64,000 bases of DNA. Origin: Methanosarcina sp. (GTDB lineage Archaea > Halobacteriota > Methanosarcinia > Methanosarcinales > Methanosarcinaceae). The notes beneath the pieces are model-generated. The model saw only the letters and a list, made by a program, of their open reading frames with translations, did not search any database and had not been told where the DNA came from. The DNA lies in the NCBI RefSeq assembly GCF_028693135.1, contig NZ_JAQUVZ010000013.1:33113-97112 (forward strand), written 5' to 3'. This document shows, in pieces, positions 34,597 to 43,098 of this stretch. Position 1 is the first letter of the stretch; every line of letters starts with the position of its first letter. A program made the translations under genes and the position numbers.

Positions 34597-36141
34597 ATGA
34601 AAGAGGATAAAAATCATCATTCTTATAAATATAGTCATTCAAAAAAAAATCATATTAAATATAGGATAAAGCATTTGTGGCATAAAATTGAAAACAGTTT
34701 TGTTTTCATGGCTCTTGCAAGCTTTTTCTGGTTAGTATATAAGTCCGGAACAAAACCTTCAAGAATTGTTTATCCTTGTCAACAAGCTGCTGCTGCGAGT
34801 CTAAGTACATTTTTAATACTTGCAATAGTATCATCTCCACTTTTTATATATTTGAAGAAAATTCAAACTTTTTTTACCCACGATTTTAAATTAAGTAGAT
34901 TATTTTTATTTATATCAATTATAGCTGCTATATTTGGAGTCTTTTTAACAATTGACTATTATAATAAAATGCCAATGAATTCTCCAGTTGAATTCGGAGT
35001 CAACGGAAAAGTTCTATCCACATCTGAGCAAGTAAACCTGGGAATTCAATGTGAATATGCAACAATTCCCGCTGCATATGATTTACCGTCTCCTCATAGA
35101 GTTGTAACGGTTCATGATTCGAATTCTTCTACCTGGGAAGGAAAGGGAAATCCGAATAACTACATGAATCAAACTGAAATCGATAAAATGGTAGATGTTG
35201 GAATAATGGAATTGACCGGAACAACATCCCCCCAGGATGGATGGAGAAAGATAATCCCATATGTGAATGGACAATCAGTTGCAATAAAAGTGAATTTTAA
35301 TAATAATTGGTATTTTTCATCTAGTGGATTTTATTATGATGATGATTCAAATACAAACATGCTTAATTATGCCGCAGTTGTAAATTCGGTAATAAGAGGA
35401 TTGAAGTCTATTGGTGTTCCTTCAGATAAAATATGGATAACTGATCCATCAAGACCTGTGCATGATCAGTTTAGAGAAAGAATAGATGATAAGGGAGTGC
35501 AATATTATATAAATCAAAATTGTGAAGCGTATATTGAAGGAAGACCAAATGTTTTTGTAACCGGTTATGTTCCTGATAATTCGGTATATGCATCAACAAG
35601 CACGGCATATGATGAAAAAATAAGACCTGCTCAAGTATTTGCTGATGCAACCTATATAATAAATATGCCGCAATTAAAAGGACATGGATTTACAAGTGTT
35701 GGAAGAGTAACTTTGAGCTTAAAAAATAATTTTGGAAGTGTTTTTTATACTGCTGATGCCCTCGGAGATGATCCAGCACATGATGCAGATCCATTTGCAA
35801 AACTTTTGGCAGATATTAATAATAATCCAGTGTTTAGAGACAAAACAAGGTTAGTTGTAGGTGACGGGATAATGGGTAATCCCAATATAAATTATGGTTC
35901 ACCTACTTTGTGGAGTTCATTTGGAAATAAACCACCCAAAACTCTTTTCTTTGGGGTTGATCCAGTAGCAACAGATTCGGTTATGGTAAATTATATAAGA
36001 CGAGAAGTAGGTCCACAGGCAACAGGTATTGTTCAATTTTATGCAGCTGACCTGGGATTGGGAGTTTCAGAATCCTGGGACGACAACGAAAATTATACCT
36101 GCATAGACTATCATCCGATAGATCTTGATTATCAAATGTAA
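34597..36141 (+). CDS. Membrane-anchored DUF362 protein
   Basis: About 514 residues. The N-terminus is rich in His, Lys and Tyr, followed by two to three membrane helices (FVFMALASFFWLVYK; SLSTFLILAIVSSPLFIYL; LFLFISIIAAIFGVFL). Residues 120-515 form a DUF362 domain: GQSVAIKVNFNNNW, IWITDPSRPV, YIINMPQLKGHGF, VTLSLKNNFGSV, VVGDGIMGNP and FFGVDPVATDSVM. DUF362 proteins usually carry ferredoxin clusters or are linked to cofactor or metal metabolism; here no CxxCxxC cluster is seen, and the domain is predicted outside the membrane. ATG 34597 follows GTGGATGAT at good spacing. Its role in a polysaccharide cluster is unknown. Confidence 0.8.
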   Translation: MKEDKNHHSYKYSHSKKNHIKYRIKHLWHKIENSFVFMALASFFWLVYKSGTKPSRIVYPCQQAAAASLSTFLILAIVSSPLFIYLKKIQTFFTHDFKLSRLFLFISIIAAIFGVFLTIDYYNKMPMNSPVEFGVNGKVLSTSEQVNLGIQCEYATIPAAYDLPSPHRVVTVHDSNSSTWEGKGNPNNYMNQTEIDKMVDVGIMELTGTTSPQDGWRKIIPYVNGQSVAIKVNFNNNWYFSSSGFYYDDDSNTNMLNYAAVVNSVIRGLKSIGVPSDKIWITDPSRPVHDQFRERIDDKGVQYYINQNCEAYIEGRPNVFVTGYVPDNSVYASTSTAYDEKIRPAQVFADATYIINMPQLKGHGFTSVGRVTLSLKNNFGSVFYTADALGDDPAHDADPFAKLLADINNNPVFRDKTRLVVGDGIMGNPNINYGSPTLWSSFGNKPPKTLFFGVDPVATDSVMVNYIRREVGPQATGIVQFYAADLGLGVSESWDDNENYTCIDYHPIDLDYQM

Positions 36142-36298
36142 AAAACGGGTTTTCGGAACTAAGAAGATTAGGAACTACAGACCTCTGGGATAGTTTTATG
36201 TATAGAAATCATTAATGTATAGAATCATTATTCTCTATCAGAAGTCATATTTAGTAAGATCTCAACTATACCCTAAGCAAGATTTAAAAGGGATTCTC

Positions 36299-36559
36299 AT
36301 GAATGAAATACGTGAAGTCGACCGCTTTGAGTGCAGGGTTATAAGCGTAACCCAGAACATGGCCTGGAAAGGTGTGACAGTTGAAGAAAACGATACAAGA
36401 GGGAGGGTGTACTTCGGAAGGGTCAAAGGTGAAATTGAAATAAATCCTGGAGACACATTCTATCTCGGTGTCAAGCAAATCTATGAAATAGAAGACAAGA
36501 ACATGAGAGTTACACTCTACGACGCTGAAAACAAAAACCTGGACTGGACACTTGTCTGA
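36299..36559 (+). CDS. Small conserved-type protein, beta-rich
   Basis: An 86-residue protein: VDRFECRVISVTQNMAWKGV, GRVYFGRVKGEIEINPGDTF and YLGVKQIYEIEDKNMRVTLY suggest a small beta-barrel or OB-like fold. The longer frame from 36215 is rejected as the start because AAAAGGGATT lies just upstream of ATG 36299 and the added residues look non-coding. Function unknown. It is separate from the upstream cluster, with higher GC content. Confidence 0.7.
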   Translation: MNEIREVDRFECRVISVTQNMAWKGVTVEENDTRGRVYFGRVKGEIEINPGDTFYLGVKQIYEIEDKNMRVTLYDAENKNLDWTLV

Positions 36560-36724
36560 ACAAACTGATAATACTGGATAAAGATTCTTTCTACAGGTTT
36601 ATTTCCTGTAGAGAAATTTAATCCAATTTTTAAACTCTGCTTTTAAAGAAAACTTCAAATTTTCCGCAAAAAGCCCTGTACCCGGAGTATGAAGGCTCGA
36701 ACATGTCTGTTTACTAACGTCTGT

Positions 36725-37642
36725 TTATTCATGTCTGTATGGTATCTCAAGTTCCATCAGGTCTTCGGCTACAATTACATTTTCAAAAATTTTTTTTGAA
36801 TCATTCAAAATAGGTTCCACATCATCAGTATAACGTGAACTGACATGGGTAAGGACCAGTTTCCTGACTCCGGCTTCTTTTGCAAGAGTTGCAACTTCAC
36901 CTGCTGTCGAATGCATGGACTCTTTTGCCCAGTCTGCCATCTCATCGGCGAAGCTGCCGTCATGGATTAAGAGGTCAGCATCCCTGCTTGCCTCAAGCAC
37001 TGCTTCACAGGGCCTGGTATCTCCGGTGTACACGATTGTCCTTCCGGGCCTTGGGGCTCCCATTACTTCTTCGGGCCTTACGAGCCTTCCCTCCACTTCA
37101 ACAGGATTTCCCCTTTGCAATTTTGCAAAAAGGGGTCCTGGAGGGACTCCAAGCTCGACTGCCTTTTCCCTGTTAAAACGCCCAGGGCGGGAGTTTTCCA
37201 CAAGGGCATAGCCAAGGCTCGGGATGCTATGCTCGGTCTTTAAAGCCCGGATCACATAGCTTTCCCCTTCTACAGTGTCCCCTGGACTCAGTTTCACACC
37301 CCGGATTTCGTATTTAAGGTTGAAATAACCAAGGGCCTTAAAAAGCTCAGTAAACTCTTTTGTCCCTTCAGGACCGTAGATCGTCAACGGCTCTTTCCTG
37401 CCCAGAAAAGACATAGTTTGAATGAGACCAGGAATTCCTAGAAAATGATCTGCATGAAAATGACTGACAAAAATGGAGGACAGGCTCATCATCCCCGTTT
37501 TTGCCCGCATCATCTGCTGCTGGGTGCCTTCTCCACAGTCAAAGAGTATAAGTTCCCCTTCTCTGTTGACCATTACTGCTGACGGATTTCTGTTACGGGT
37601 CGGGAGGGACCCTCCAGTGCCAAGAAAAGTTATGCGAAGCAT
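36725..37642 (-). CDS. rnz: Ribonuclease Z (tRNA 3' endonuclease)
   Basis: The 305-residue metallo-beta-lactamase-fold protein contains LGTGGSLPT, the zinc motif SHFHADHFLG, HSIPSLGY, YTGDTRP and LTHVSSRY, all standard for RNase Z of the short (ElaC) form. It cleaves tRNA precursors after the discriminator base to allow CCA addition. The longer frame starts at 37696, but ATG 37642 (MLRITFLGTGG) matches the family and the upstream residues are encoded by a short repeated sequence (ACTCACTAATTA) unlike protein-coding DNA. Confidence 0.93.
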   Translation of the reverse strand: MLRITFLGTGGSLPTRNRNPSAVMVNREGELILFDCGEGTQQQMMRAKTGMMSLSSIFVSHFHADHFLGIPGLIQTMSFLGRKEPLTIYGPEGTKEFTELFKALGYFNLKYEIRGVKLSPGDTVEGESYVIRALKTEHSIPSLGYALVENSRPGRFNREKAVELGVPPGPLFAKLQRGNPVEVEGRLVRPEEVMGAPRPGRTIVYTGDTRPCEAVLEASRDADLLIHDGSFADEMADWAKESMHSTAGEVATLAKEAGVRKLVLTHVSSRYTDDVEPILNDSKKIFENVIVAEDLMELEIPYRHE

Positions 37643-38097
37643 GATGAACTCACTAATTATGATGAAATTACTAACTGGTGACAATGAAATTATCACAATG
37701 AACTCACTAATTACATCAGAGGTATTTATTAATTACCAGTCACTCTATACTCTTTAATTTACACTCTCTCTTTTAAGAATCAAACCATAAGCAAACATCT
37801 GGAGTATACAAAATAGGCATGAGATATAGAAAATAAGTATAAGATTTAATATATAAACGCTGCGCAATAAATCTGTATAAAGATGGTATACTATTTATTA
37901 TAAAAGCTCTTTAAACCCTACAGATTTGCATTTATATCAAACCTCTTCCCCTCATTAGAAGATGGCTTTCCACCTTCAGAAGAAGTTATCCTGTTATGGA
38001 ACATTCCTATGCAGGTATCAGGTGTCATCTATCAGGACATGAAGGAAGAGAATTATCTATCAACAATTGTAAAAGAAGAAAAAGGAACCGTCGTCAT
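37643..38097. other. Divergent promoter region between rnz and the heme genes
   Basis: It holds a direct repeat of AATGAACTCACTAATTA-like sequence at 37640-37712 and a TATA-like TTTAATATATAAA near 37846-37858. An in-frame extension of the methyltransferase from 37996 is not supported. Confidence 0.45.
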
Positions 38098-38865
38098 ATG
38101 TCAGGAAATTACGGAAAAGTTTATCTTGTGGGTTCTGGTCCCGGCGACCCTGAACTTCTGACCCTTAAAGCCCGCCGGTTAATTGACAGTGCTGAAGTCA
38201 TTATCTATGACCAGCTCCCGGGAAAAGTGATCCTGGGCTCAATGCCGGAAAGCGCAGAGAAAATCGATGTGGGAAAATACGCGGGCAACCATACCATGAC
38301 CCAGTCTGAGATCAATAAAGTTATTGTGCAGAAGGCAAAGGAAGGCAAGATGGTGGTCCGGTTAAAAGGAGGGGACCCCTACGTCTTCGGAAGGGGAGGA
38401 GAAGAAGCTGAGGTGCTTGTAGCAGAAGGCATCGAATTCGAGGTAGTGCCAGGGATAACCTCTGCAATTGCAGTGCCCGCATATGCCGGAATTCCAGTAA
38501 CCCATCGGGAGAGCACGTCGATGGTCACCTTCATAACAGGACATGAGGACCCCACAAAGGAAGATAGCGGGCTGGACTGGGAAACCCTGGCAAAGTTCAA
38601 CGGGACCATTGTAATCTTTATGGGAGTAAAGATGCTCAGGCGAAATACTGAAGAACTCATGAAGCACGGAAAAGATCCAAAAACCCCTGTTGCAGTCATA
38701 GAGAAAGGGACCCGGCCTGACCAGCGGGTAACCGTGGGAACCCTTTCAGATATCGCAGACCTGGCAGAAGAACGAAAAGTAAAGGCTCCTGCCATCACGG
38801 TTGTAGGAGACGTTGTCAACCTTCACGCGATTCTTGGCGAGCAGATCACAGGAAAAGAATTTTAA
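38098..38865 (+). CDS. cobA: Uroporphyrinogen-III C-methyltransferase
   Basis: About 255 residues. VYLVGSGPGDPELLTLKA, GDPYVFGRGGEEAEVL, VVPGITSAIAVPAYAGIPVTHR and IVIFMGVKML are the SAM-binding and active-site motifs of SUMT. It methylates uroporphyrinogen III twice to give precorrin-2, the branch point to siroheme, cobamides, F430 and the archaeal heme route. A longer frame begins at ATG 37996, but the start MSGNYGKVYL at 38098, preceded by AAAGGAA, fits the family. It is followed after 20 bases by the uroporphyrinogen-III synthase gene. Confidence 0.93.
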   Translation: MSGNYGKVYLVGSGPGDPELLTLKARRLIDSAEVIIYDQLPGKVILGSMPESAEKIDVGKYAGNHTMTQSEINKVIVQKAKEGKMVVRLKGGDPYVFGRGGEEAEVLVAEGIEFEVVPGITSAIAVPAYAGIPVTHRESTSMVTFITGHEDPTKEDSGLDWETLAKFNGTIVIFMGVKMLRRNTEELMKHGKDPKTPVAVIEKGTRPDQRVTVGTLSDIADLAEERKVKAPAITVVGDVVNLHAILGEQITGKEF

Positions 38866-38885
38866 GGGCTCTAAGAGGTAAAGGT

Positions 38886-39689
38886 ATGACTGAAGAATCA
38901 AACACAATAAAAATTCCCGTGCTTGCGATCATGAGGCCTGAAAGCTACAGGGAAAAGTCCGAGATAATTGCCAGGGACTGCGGCTTTGAGCCCATCTATG
39001 CTCCTATGATAAAGCTTGAAGGCATAAAAGACGAAGGATTCGAGCCCTTCGTGCAGAGGGTTATTGACGGAGCTTCGGATTACGTTGTTTTTACGAGCGC
39101 AAACGGGATACTTTTCACACTGGAAAAACTCACGGAAACTGAAAAGGAAAAATTCATCACAGCCCTGAAAAAGATCAGGGTAATAGCAATCGGCCCGAAC
39201 ACGGAGAAAGAGCTTGAAAAAATAGGGATTGAAGATTCTTTCCTGCCTGCAGATTACAGTTCTGAAGGAATTGTAGAAGCCCTCTGCCCTGAGGTAAAAG
39301 GGAAAACAGTTGACCTTGCAAGGAGCGTTTTTGGGGCTAAGTTTTTGATAGAAGGTCTTGAAAAGTGCGGAGCAACCGTATATGAGACTCATGTGTACAC
39401 CCTCAGCATCCCTGAAGGTGCAGCCCAGAAAGAGCTCATAGAACGCACCCTCGCAGGGGAAGTGGATGCCTTTGCCTTTACCAGCTCAATGATGGTCAAA
39501 GGCTTTATGAGGCATGCGGAAAAGCTGGGAGCAGGGGAGACTATAAAAGAGACTCTTAGCAGGGCTTTAGTAGGCGCAATCGGGACTCCTACGGGAAATA
39601 CCCTGAAAAAACATGGGGTCAATGCGGACGTTATCCCTGATGAGTTCACTTTCGAGGCTCTGATAAAAGCTATGAAAAAAGAGCTATGA
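38886..39689 (+). CDS. hemD: Uroporphyrinogen-III synthase
   Basis: The 267-residue protein has the two-lobed HemD layout: IMRPESYREKSEIIARDCGF, YVVFTSANGILFTLEKL, VIAIGPNTEKELEKIG, AFAFTSSMMVKGFMRHA and VGAIGTPTGNTLKKHGV. It closes linear hydroxymethylbilane to uroporphyrinogen III, the substrate of the methyltransferase encoded immediately upstream. GAGGTAAAGGT lies a few bases before the ATG. The two genes form an operon; no other early tetrapyrrole genes are in the window. Confidence 0.88.
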   Translation: MTEESNTIKIPVLAIMRPESYREKSEIIARDCGFEPIYAPMIKLEGIKDEGFEPFVQRVIDGASDYVVFTSANGILFTLEKLTETEKEKFITALKKIRVIAIGPNTEKELEKIGIEDSFLPADYSSEGIVEALCPEVKGKTVDLARSVFGAKFLIEGLEKCGATVYETHVYTLSIPEGAAQKELIERTLAGEVDAFAFTSSMMVKGFMRHAEKLGAGETIKETLSRALVGAIGTPTGNTLKKHGVNADVIPDEFTFEALIKAMKKEL

Positions 39690-39808
39690 AAAATCGGCAA
39701 ATAAAATTCACCGGCAAATAAAAGTCCCCTGAAAATTTACCCCTAAAAGCCAGTTTAAAAAACAATACTTAAAATTCTGGAAAACAATCTTAATTTTGAC
39801 GGATCGAC

Positions 39809-41008
39809 ATGATAGGCATTTCAAAACTTTACTGCGGAACCGTGGAACCTTCTGATGCCCTTCGCTATGAAAGGGATTCAAAGAGGCTTCCCTCTCACCT
39901 TCTGCAGTTTTCGAAAGATAAAAAACCGGTAGTAGTCTGGAACATGACCCGTCGATGCAACCTGAAATGCGTCCACTGTTATGCCCAGGCAAAGGACATG
40001 GAGTTCAAGGATGAGCTTTCGACTGAGGAAGGAAAAGCCCTGATCGACGACCTTGCAGCTTTTGGCTCTCCGGTTATGCTTTTCTCCGGGGGCGAGCCCA
40101 CGATGCGAAAAGACCTGCCGGAGCTTGCAGCTTATGCCAGAGAAAAAGGGATGAGAGCCGTAATCTCAACAAACGGGACTCTCATAGACAAACCTCTTGC
40201 AAAAAAGTTAAAAGAGGTCGGACTTTCTTACGTAGGAATTTCCCTTGATGGCATAAGAGAGACAAATGACAAATTCAGGGGCATGCAGGGAGCATTCGAT
40301 GCAGCTCTAAGGGGCCTGCATAACTGCCAGGAAGAAGGCATAAAAGTCGGGCTCCGCTTCACCATTAACAAGCAGAACGTCATGGACATCCCTGCGATAT
40401 TTGACCTCCTGGAAGAAGAAAAAATCCCCAGGATCTGCTTCTATCACCTTGTCTATGCAGGCAGGGGTTCGAAGATGGTGGACGAAGACCTCTCCCTTGA
40501 AGAATCAAGGAAGGCTGTGGACCTGATTGCCGAGAGGACAAAAGCCCTGCACGAGAAAGGCTTCCCCGCAGAAGTCCTGACCGTGGACAACCACTGCGAC
40601 GGCCCGTACCTTTACCTGAAACTGCTGAAAGAAAATCCCAAAAGGGCAGCAGAAGTGTTCGAACTCCTTTCCATGAACCAGGGTAACTCCTCAGGGATAG
40701 GTTTCGGCTGCGTTTCCTGGGACGGCTCCGTGCACGCCGACCAGTTCTGGAGACACTACTCCTTCGGAAACGTCCGCGAAAAACCTTTCAGTGAGATCTG
40801 GACCGACCTTTCCGACGAACTGATGGCCGGGCTCAAGAACCGGAAACCCCTTATTCAGGCTAATGCTGACCGCTGCGCCCACTGCAAATGGTTCGACATC
40901 TGCAATGGAAACTTCAGAGTTCGAGCCGAAGCCGTGTACGGGAACGTCTGGGCAGACGACCCTGCCTGCTACCTCACAAAAGAAGAAATCGGATACAACA
41001 AAGCCTGA
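39809..41008 (+). CDS. ahbC: Radical SAM enzyme AhbC (12,18-didecarboxysiroheme deacetylase)
   Basis: The 399-residue protein starts MIGISKLYCGTVEPSDAL and carries the radical SAM cluster motif CNLKCVHC near residue 53, FSGGEP, and a C-terminal cysteine set (GCVSW; CAHCKWFDIC) for an auxiliary iron-sulfur cluster. The N-terminal sequence and C-terminal SPASM-like layout match AhbC, which removes two acetate groups from didecarboxysiroheme to give Fe-coproporphyrin in archaeal and sulfate-reducer heme synthesis, rather than AhbD. It lies 120 bases after hemD, linking it to siroheme-derived heme for cytochromes. Assignment is from recalled family features. Confidence 0.85.
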   Translation: MIGISKLYCGTVEPSDALRYERDSKRLPSHLLQFSKDKKPVVVWNMTRRCNLKCVHCYAQAKDMEFKDELSTEEGKALIDDLAAFGSPVMLFSGGEPTMRKDLPELAAYAREKGMRAVISTNGTLIDKPLAKKLKEVGLSYVGISLDGIRETNDKFRGMQGAFDAALRGLHNCQEEGIKVGLRFTINKQNVMDIPAIFDLLEEEKIPRICFYHLVYAGRGSKMVDEDLSLEESRKAVDLIAERTKALHEKGFPAEVLTVDNHCDGPYLYLKLLKENPKRAAEVFELLSMNQGNSSGIGFGCVSWDGSVHADQFWRHYSFGNVREKPFSEIWTDLSDELMAGLKNRKPLIQANADRCAHCKWFDICNGNFRVRAEAVYGNVWADDPACYLTKEEIGYNKA

Positions 41009-41015
41009 AAATAAT

Positions 41016-41924
41016 TCAGGCTTTACTAATATACCATTTTGGAATGCATGATTCAAATCCGTCATACCATTTCAAAACATTTTCTGCTTGCTTGAGCATC
41101 GTGCTGATTTCTTTTTGTCCGAATTTAACTGCCCAGGGAACTGATGAAAGCTGGTTACTTGCAATATATAAAGCCATTAGCCTGAAAAACAAAGCGGGTA
41201 CTTCGTGGCCAAAATACCCATTTATGCGCCCCGATGCAAATATGGCACTTATATCTGCACACCATGTAATGCGGTTGAATTCTTCCCATGGGTCACCGTA
41301 ATCAAGCCTATTAAAATCAATAACTCCTAACTCTCCGGATTCCGTAACAACCATATTTCCGATGTGATAATCCCCATGCTGAAAGCACTGAGGGCGATTA
41401 TCCAGTAAATATCGGTTCTGTTCTATGTATTCAATTATTTTATCTGCTCCCTTCAGGCGAATCCCGCAAGCTTCGTAATCGGCAATATTTCTTTTTATTT
41501 TGCGATTAAAACGCTCTGACCAGGGTATTAGATTTTTTGCCGCAGGAATTTGATGTATAATTTTTAATATTTCACCAGCTTTAACACCAAGCCGGTACTG
41601 CTCCTTATTATTCAGCTCCGGAAGAAGAGCTCCTGCATCCCTTCCTTCAATCCAGGTTAGTAAAGAATATACAGACTGACCGCTATTGCAAATTCCAAAA
41701 TCGATCGGATGCGGTACCAAAATATCAAGATTGTCAAGCTGTTTTATTGCTTCAAACTCCTGTATCTTATTCTCATATTGCGAGATATCCGATACTCTGA
41801 GTAAAAATTCTCTACCTTCTGCGGTTCTGATATAGTATTTCTGATCACTTGACCAGCCTTTTTTAATTGGCTCAACTATTTGCCATTTGCAGGAATCAGG
41901 AATTTCATTAAAGAATTTAATCAA
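41016..41924 (-). CDS. APH-family small-molecule kinase, probably bacterial in origin
   Basis: The 302-residue protein has the aminoglycoside phosphotransferase/choline kinase fold: an N-lobe with SDQKYYIRTAEGREFLLRVS, the hinge region SVYSLLTWIEGRDA, the catalytic loop CFQHGDYHIGNMVV (HGDxxxxN) and the metal loop GVIDFNRLDYGDP. From memory the sequence (for example ADKIIEYIEQNRYLLDNRPQ) resembles proteins common in Firmicutes more than archaeal kinases. It is convergent with ahbC, only seven bases apart. The substrate is unknown; antibiotic modification should not be assumed. Confidence 0.82.
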   Translation of the reverse strand: MIKFFNEIPDSCKWQIVEPIKKGWSSDQKYYIRTAEGREFLLRVSDISQYENKIQEFEAIKQLDNLDILVPHPIDFGICNSGQSVYSLLTWIEGRDAGALLPELNNKEQYRLGVKAGEILKIIHQIPAAKNLIPWSERFNRKIKRNIADYEACGIRLKGADKIIEYIEQNRYLLDNRPQCFQHGDYHIGNMVVTESGELGVIDFNRLDYGDPWEEFNRITWCADISAIFASGRINGYFGHEVPALFFRLMALYIASNQLSSVPWAVKFGQKEISTMLKQAENVLKWYDGFESCIPKWYISKA

Positions 41925-42081
41925 ATTAACAACCCCTATGAGAATCGAAACCCAGTTATTGCTGCTTATTCTAGATCACAACTTTAGAGTTTTCTTTAAT
42001 AAATAACCATTTATTAATACTGAACGCATATTTTTATAAAAGAAAAGTCAGAAAAAGAGTTTAGGGAGGAAGGGCAAATAG

Positions 42082-42747
42082 ATGAAGCCGATTCATTTAC
42101 TTCTGATTTTTTCAGTTATATTTACAGCCATTTCAGGCTGCGTATCCGACAGAGGAGACACAGGAGCCTATGGCAACCAGACAGAAACTAATTCTTATCA
42201 GGGGGAACAGTTAACCCCTATTGCACAGCAGCGAAACAACGCCATCAAGGGCACTCAGTATATTGACAGGGAAAGTTACAGGCTGCAGGTTGATGGGTTT
42301 GTGGAAAACCCCCGAAACTTTACGTATGAAGAAATAACCGGGTTACCTCAGACTTCGAAAGTTATCGACCTTAACTGTGTGGAAGGCTGGGGCTTTACTG
42401 CAAAATGGACAGGAGTAAAGATAGCTGAAATCTTTGAAGAAGCAGGGGCTATGGAAAATGCAACAACCGTTATTTTTTACAGCGCTGACGGGTACTCCAC
42501 CGCTCTTGATAAGGACTATCTGCTGGAAAACGACATTATACTTGCATATAAACTAAATGATGTGACCCTGCCACCTGAAAGGGGGTTTCCCCTGCAGCTT
42601 GTGGCTGAAGACAAGTATGGGTACAAATGGGCGAAATGGATAGTAAGAATCGAACTCGGCAACTCACCTTATAGAGGGTACTGGGAGGAGCGCGGGTACA
42701 ATAACATAGCCGATGTCGGCGGACCTGCTTTTGAAAGAAGAGGGTAA
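42082..42747 (+). CDS. Molybdopterin-binding oxidoreductase-like lipoprotein (YedY/sulfite-oxidase fold)
   Basis: The 221-residue protein has a lipoprotein signal (LLLIFSVIFTAISGC) and a serine, threonine and glutamine-rich linker, then a sulfite-oxidase-fold domain from about residue 60 (YRLQVDGFVENPRNFTYEEI). VIDLNCVEGWGFTAKW carries the cysteine that ligates molybdenum in this family, and GFPLQLVAEDKYGYKWAKW closes the pocket. It would act at the outer face of the membrane. At 221 residues it is a minimal domain with no dimerisation module and no haem-binding partner gene next to it. AGGGAGGAAGGG precedes the ATG. Substrate unknown. Confidence 0.82.
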   Translation: MKPIHLLLIFSVIFTAISGCVSDRGDTGAYGNQTETNSYQGEQLTPIAQQRNNAIKGTQYIDRESYRLQVDGFVENPRNFTYEEITGLPQTSKVIDLNCVEGWGFTAKWTGVKIAEIFEEAGAMENATTVIFYSADGYSTALDKDYLLENDIILAYKLNDVTLPPERGFPLQLVAEDKYGYKWAKWIVRIELGNSPYRGYWEERGYNNIADVGGPAFERRG

Positions 42748-43098
42748 AAGTTCGTATTGAAATACCAATAATAATATAAGATACACGGGCTATAGTATAC
42801 TCTTACCAGTATTAGAAATTCAAAACAAGGAATCAAATCCTGTCCTGGCTACGTTTGATTATAACAGGGTTTGATTATTTCTACCTTTTATTCTACTATA
42901 TTTCATGAGTAATGATTTCTATAATTCATGAGAGCTACGCTTCGTGAGTGCTAAGCTTCAGGGTTGTATTTCATTGCAGTACTGCTAAAATGAAGAGAAA
43001 CAGAGAGACAAAGAATATAGTTGTTGAGAGACAAAGAATATAGTTGTTGAGATTGATAGTTGTTGAGATTGAGGCTGGAAAAATGGGGGTAATTTGAA
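42748..43098. repeat. Spacer with 23-bp tandem repeat
   Basis: GAGAGACAAAGAATATAGTT plus GTT is duplicated exactly at 43003-43025 and 43026-43048, followed by a shortened GAGATTGATAGTTGTT copy. It sits in the leader of the kinase gene at 43099. Nothing else is seen in this spacer. Confidence 0.9.

Noticed and set aside
41016..41924. Aminoglycoside resistance gene
   Set aside because: The fold is shared by many small-molecule kinases; nothing in the context or motifs points to an antibiotic substrate.
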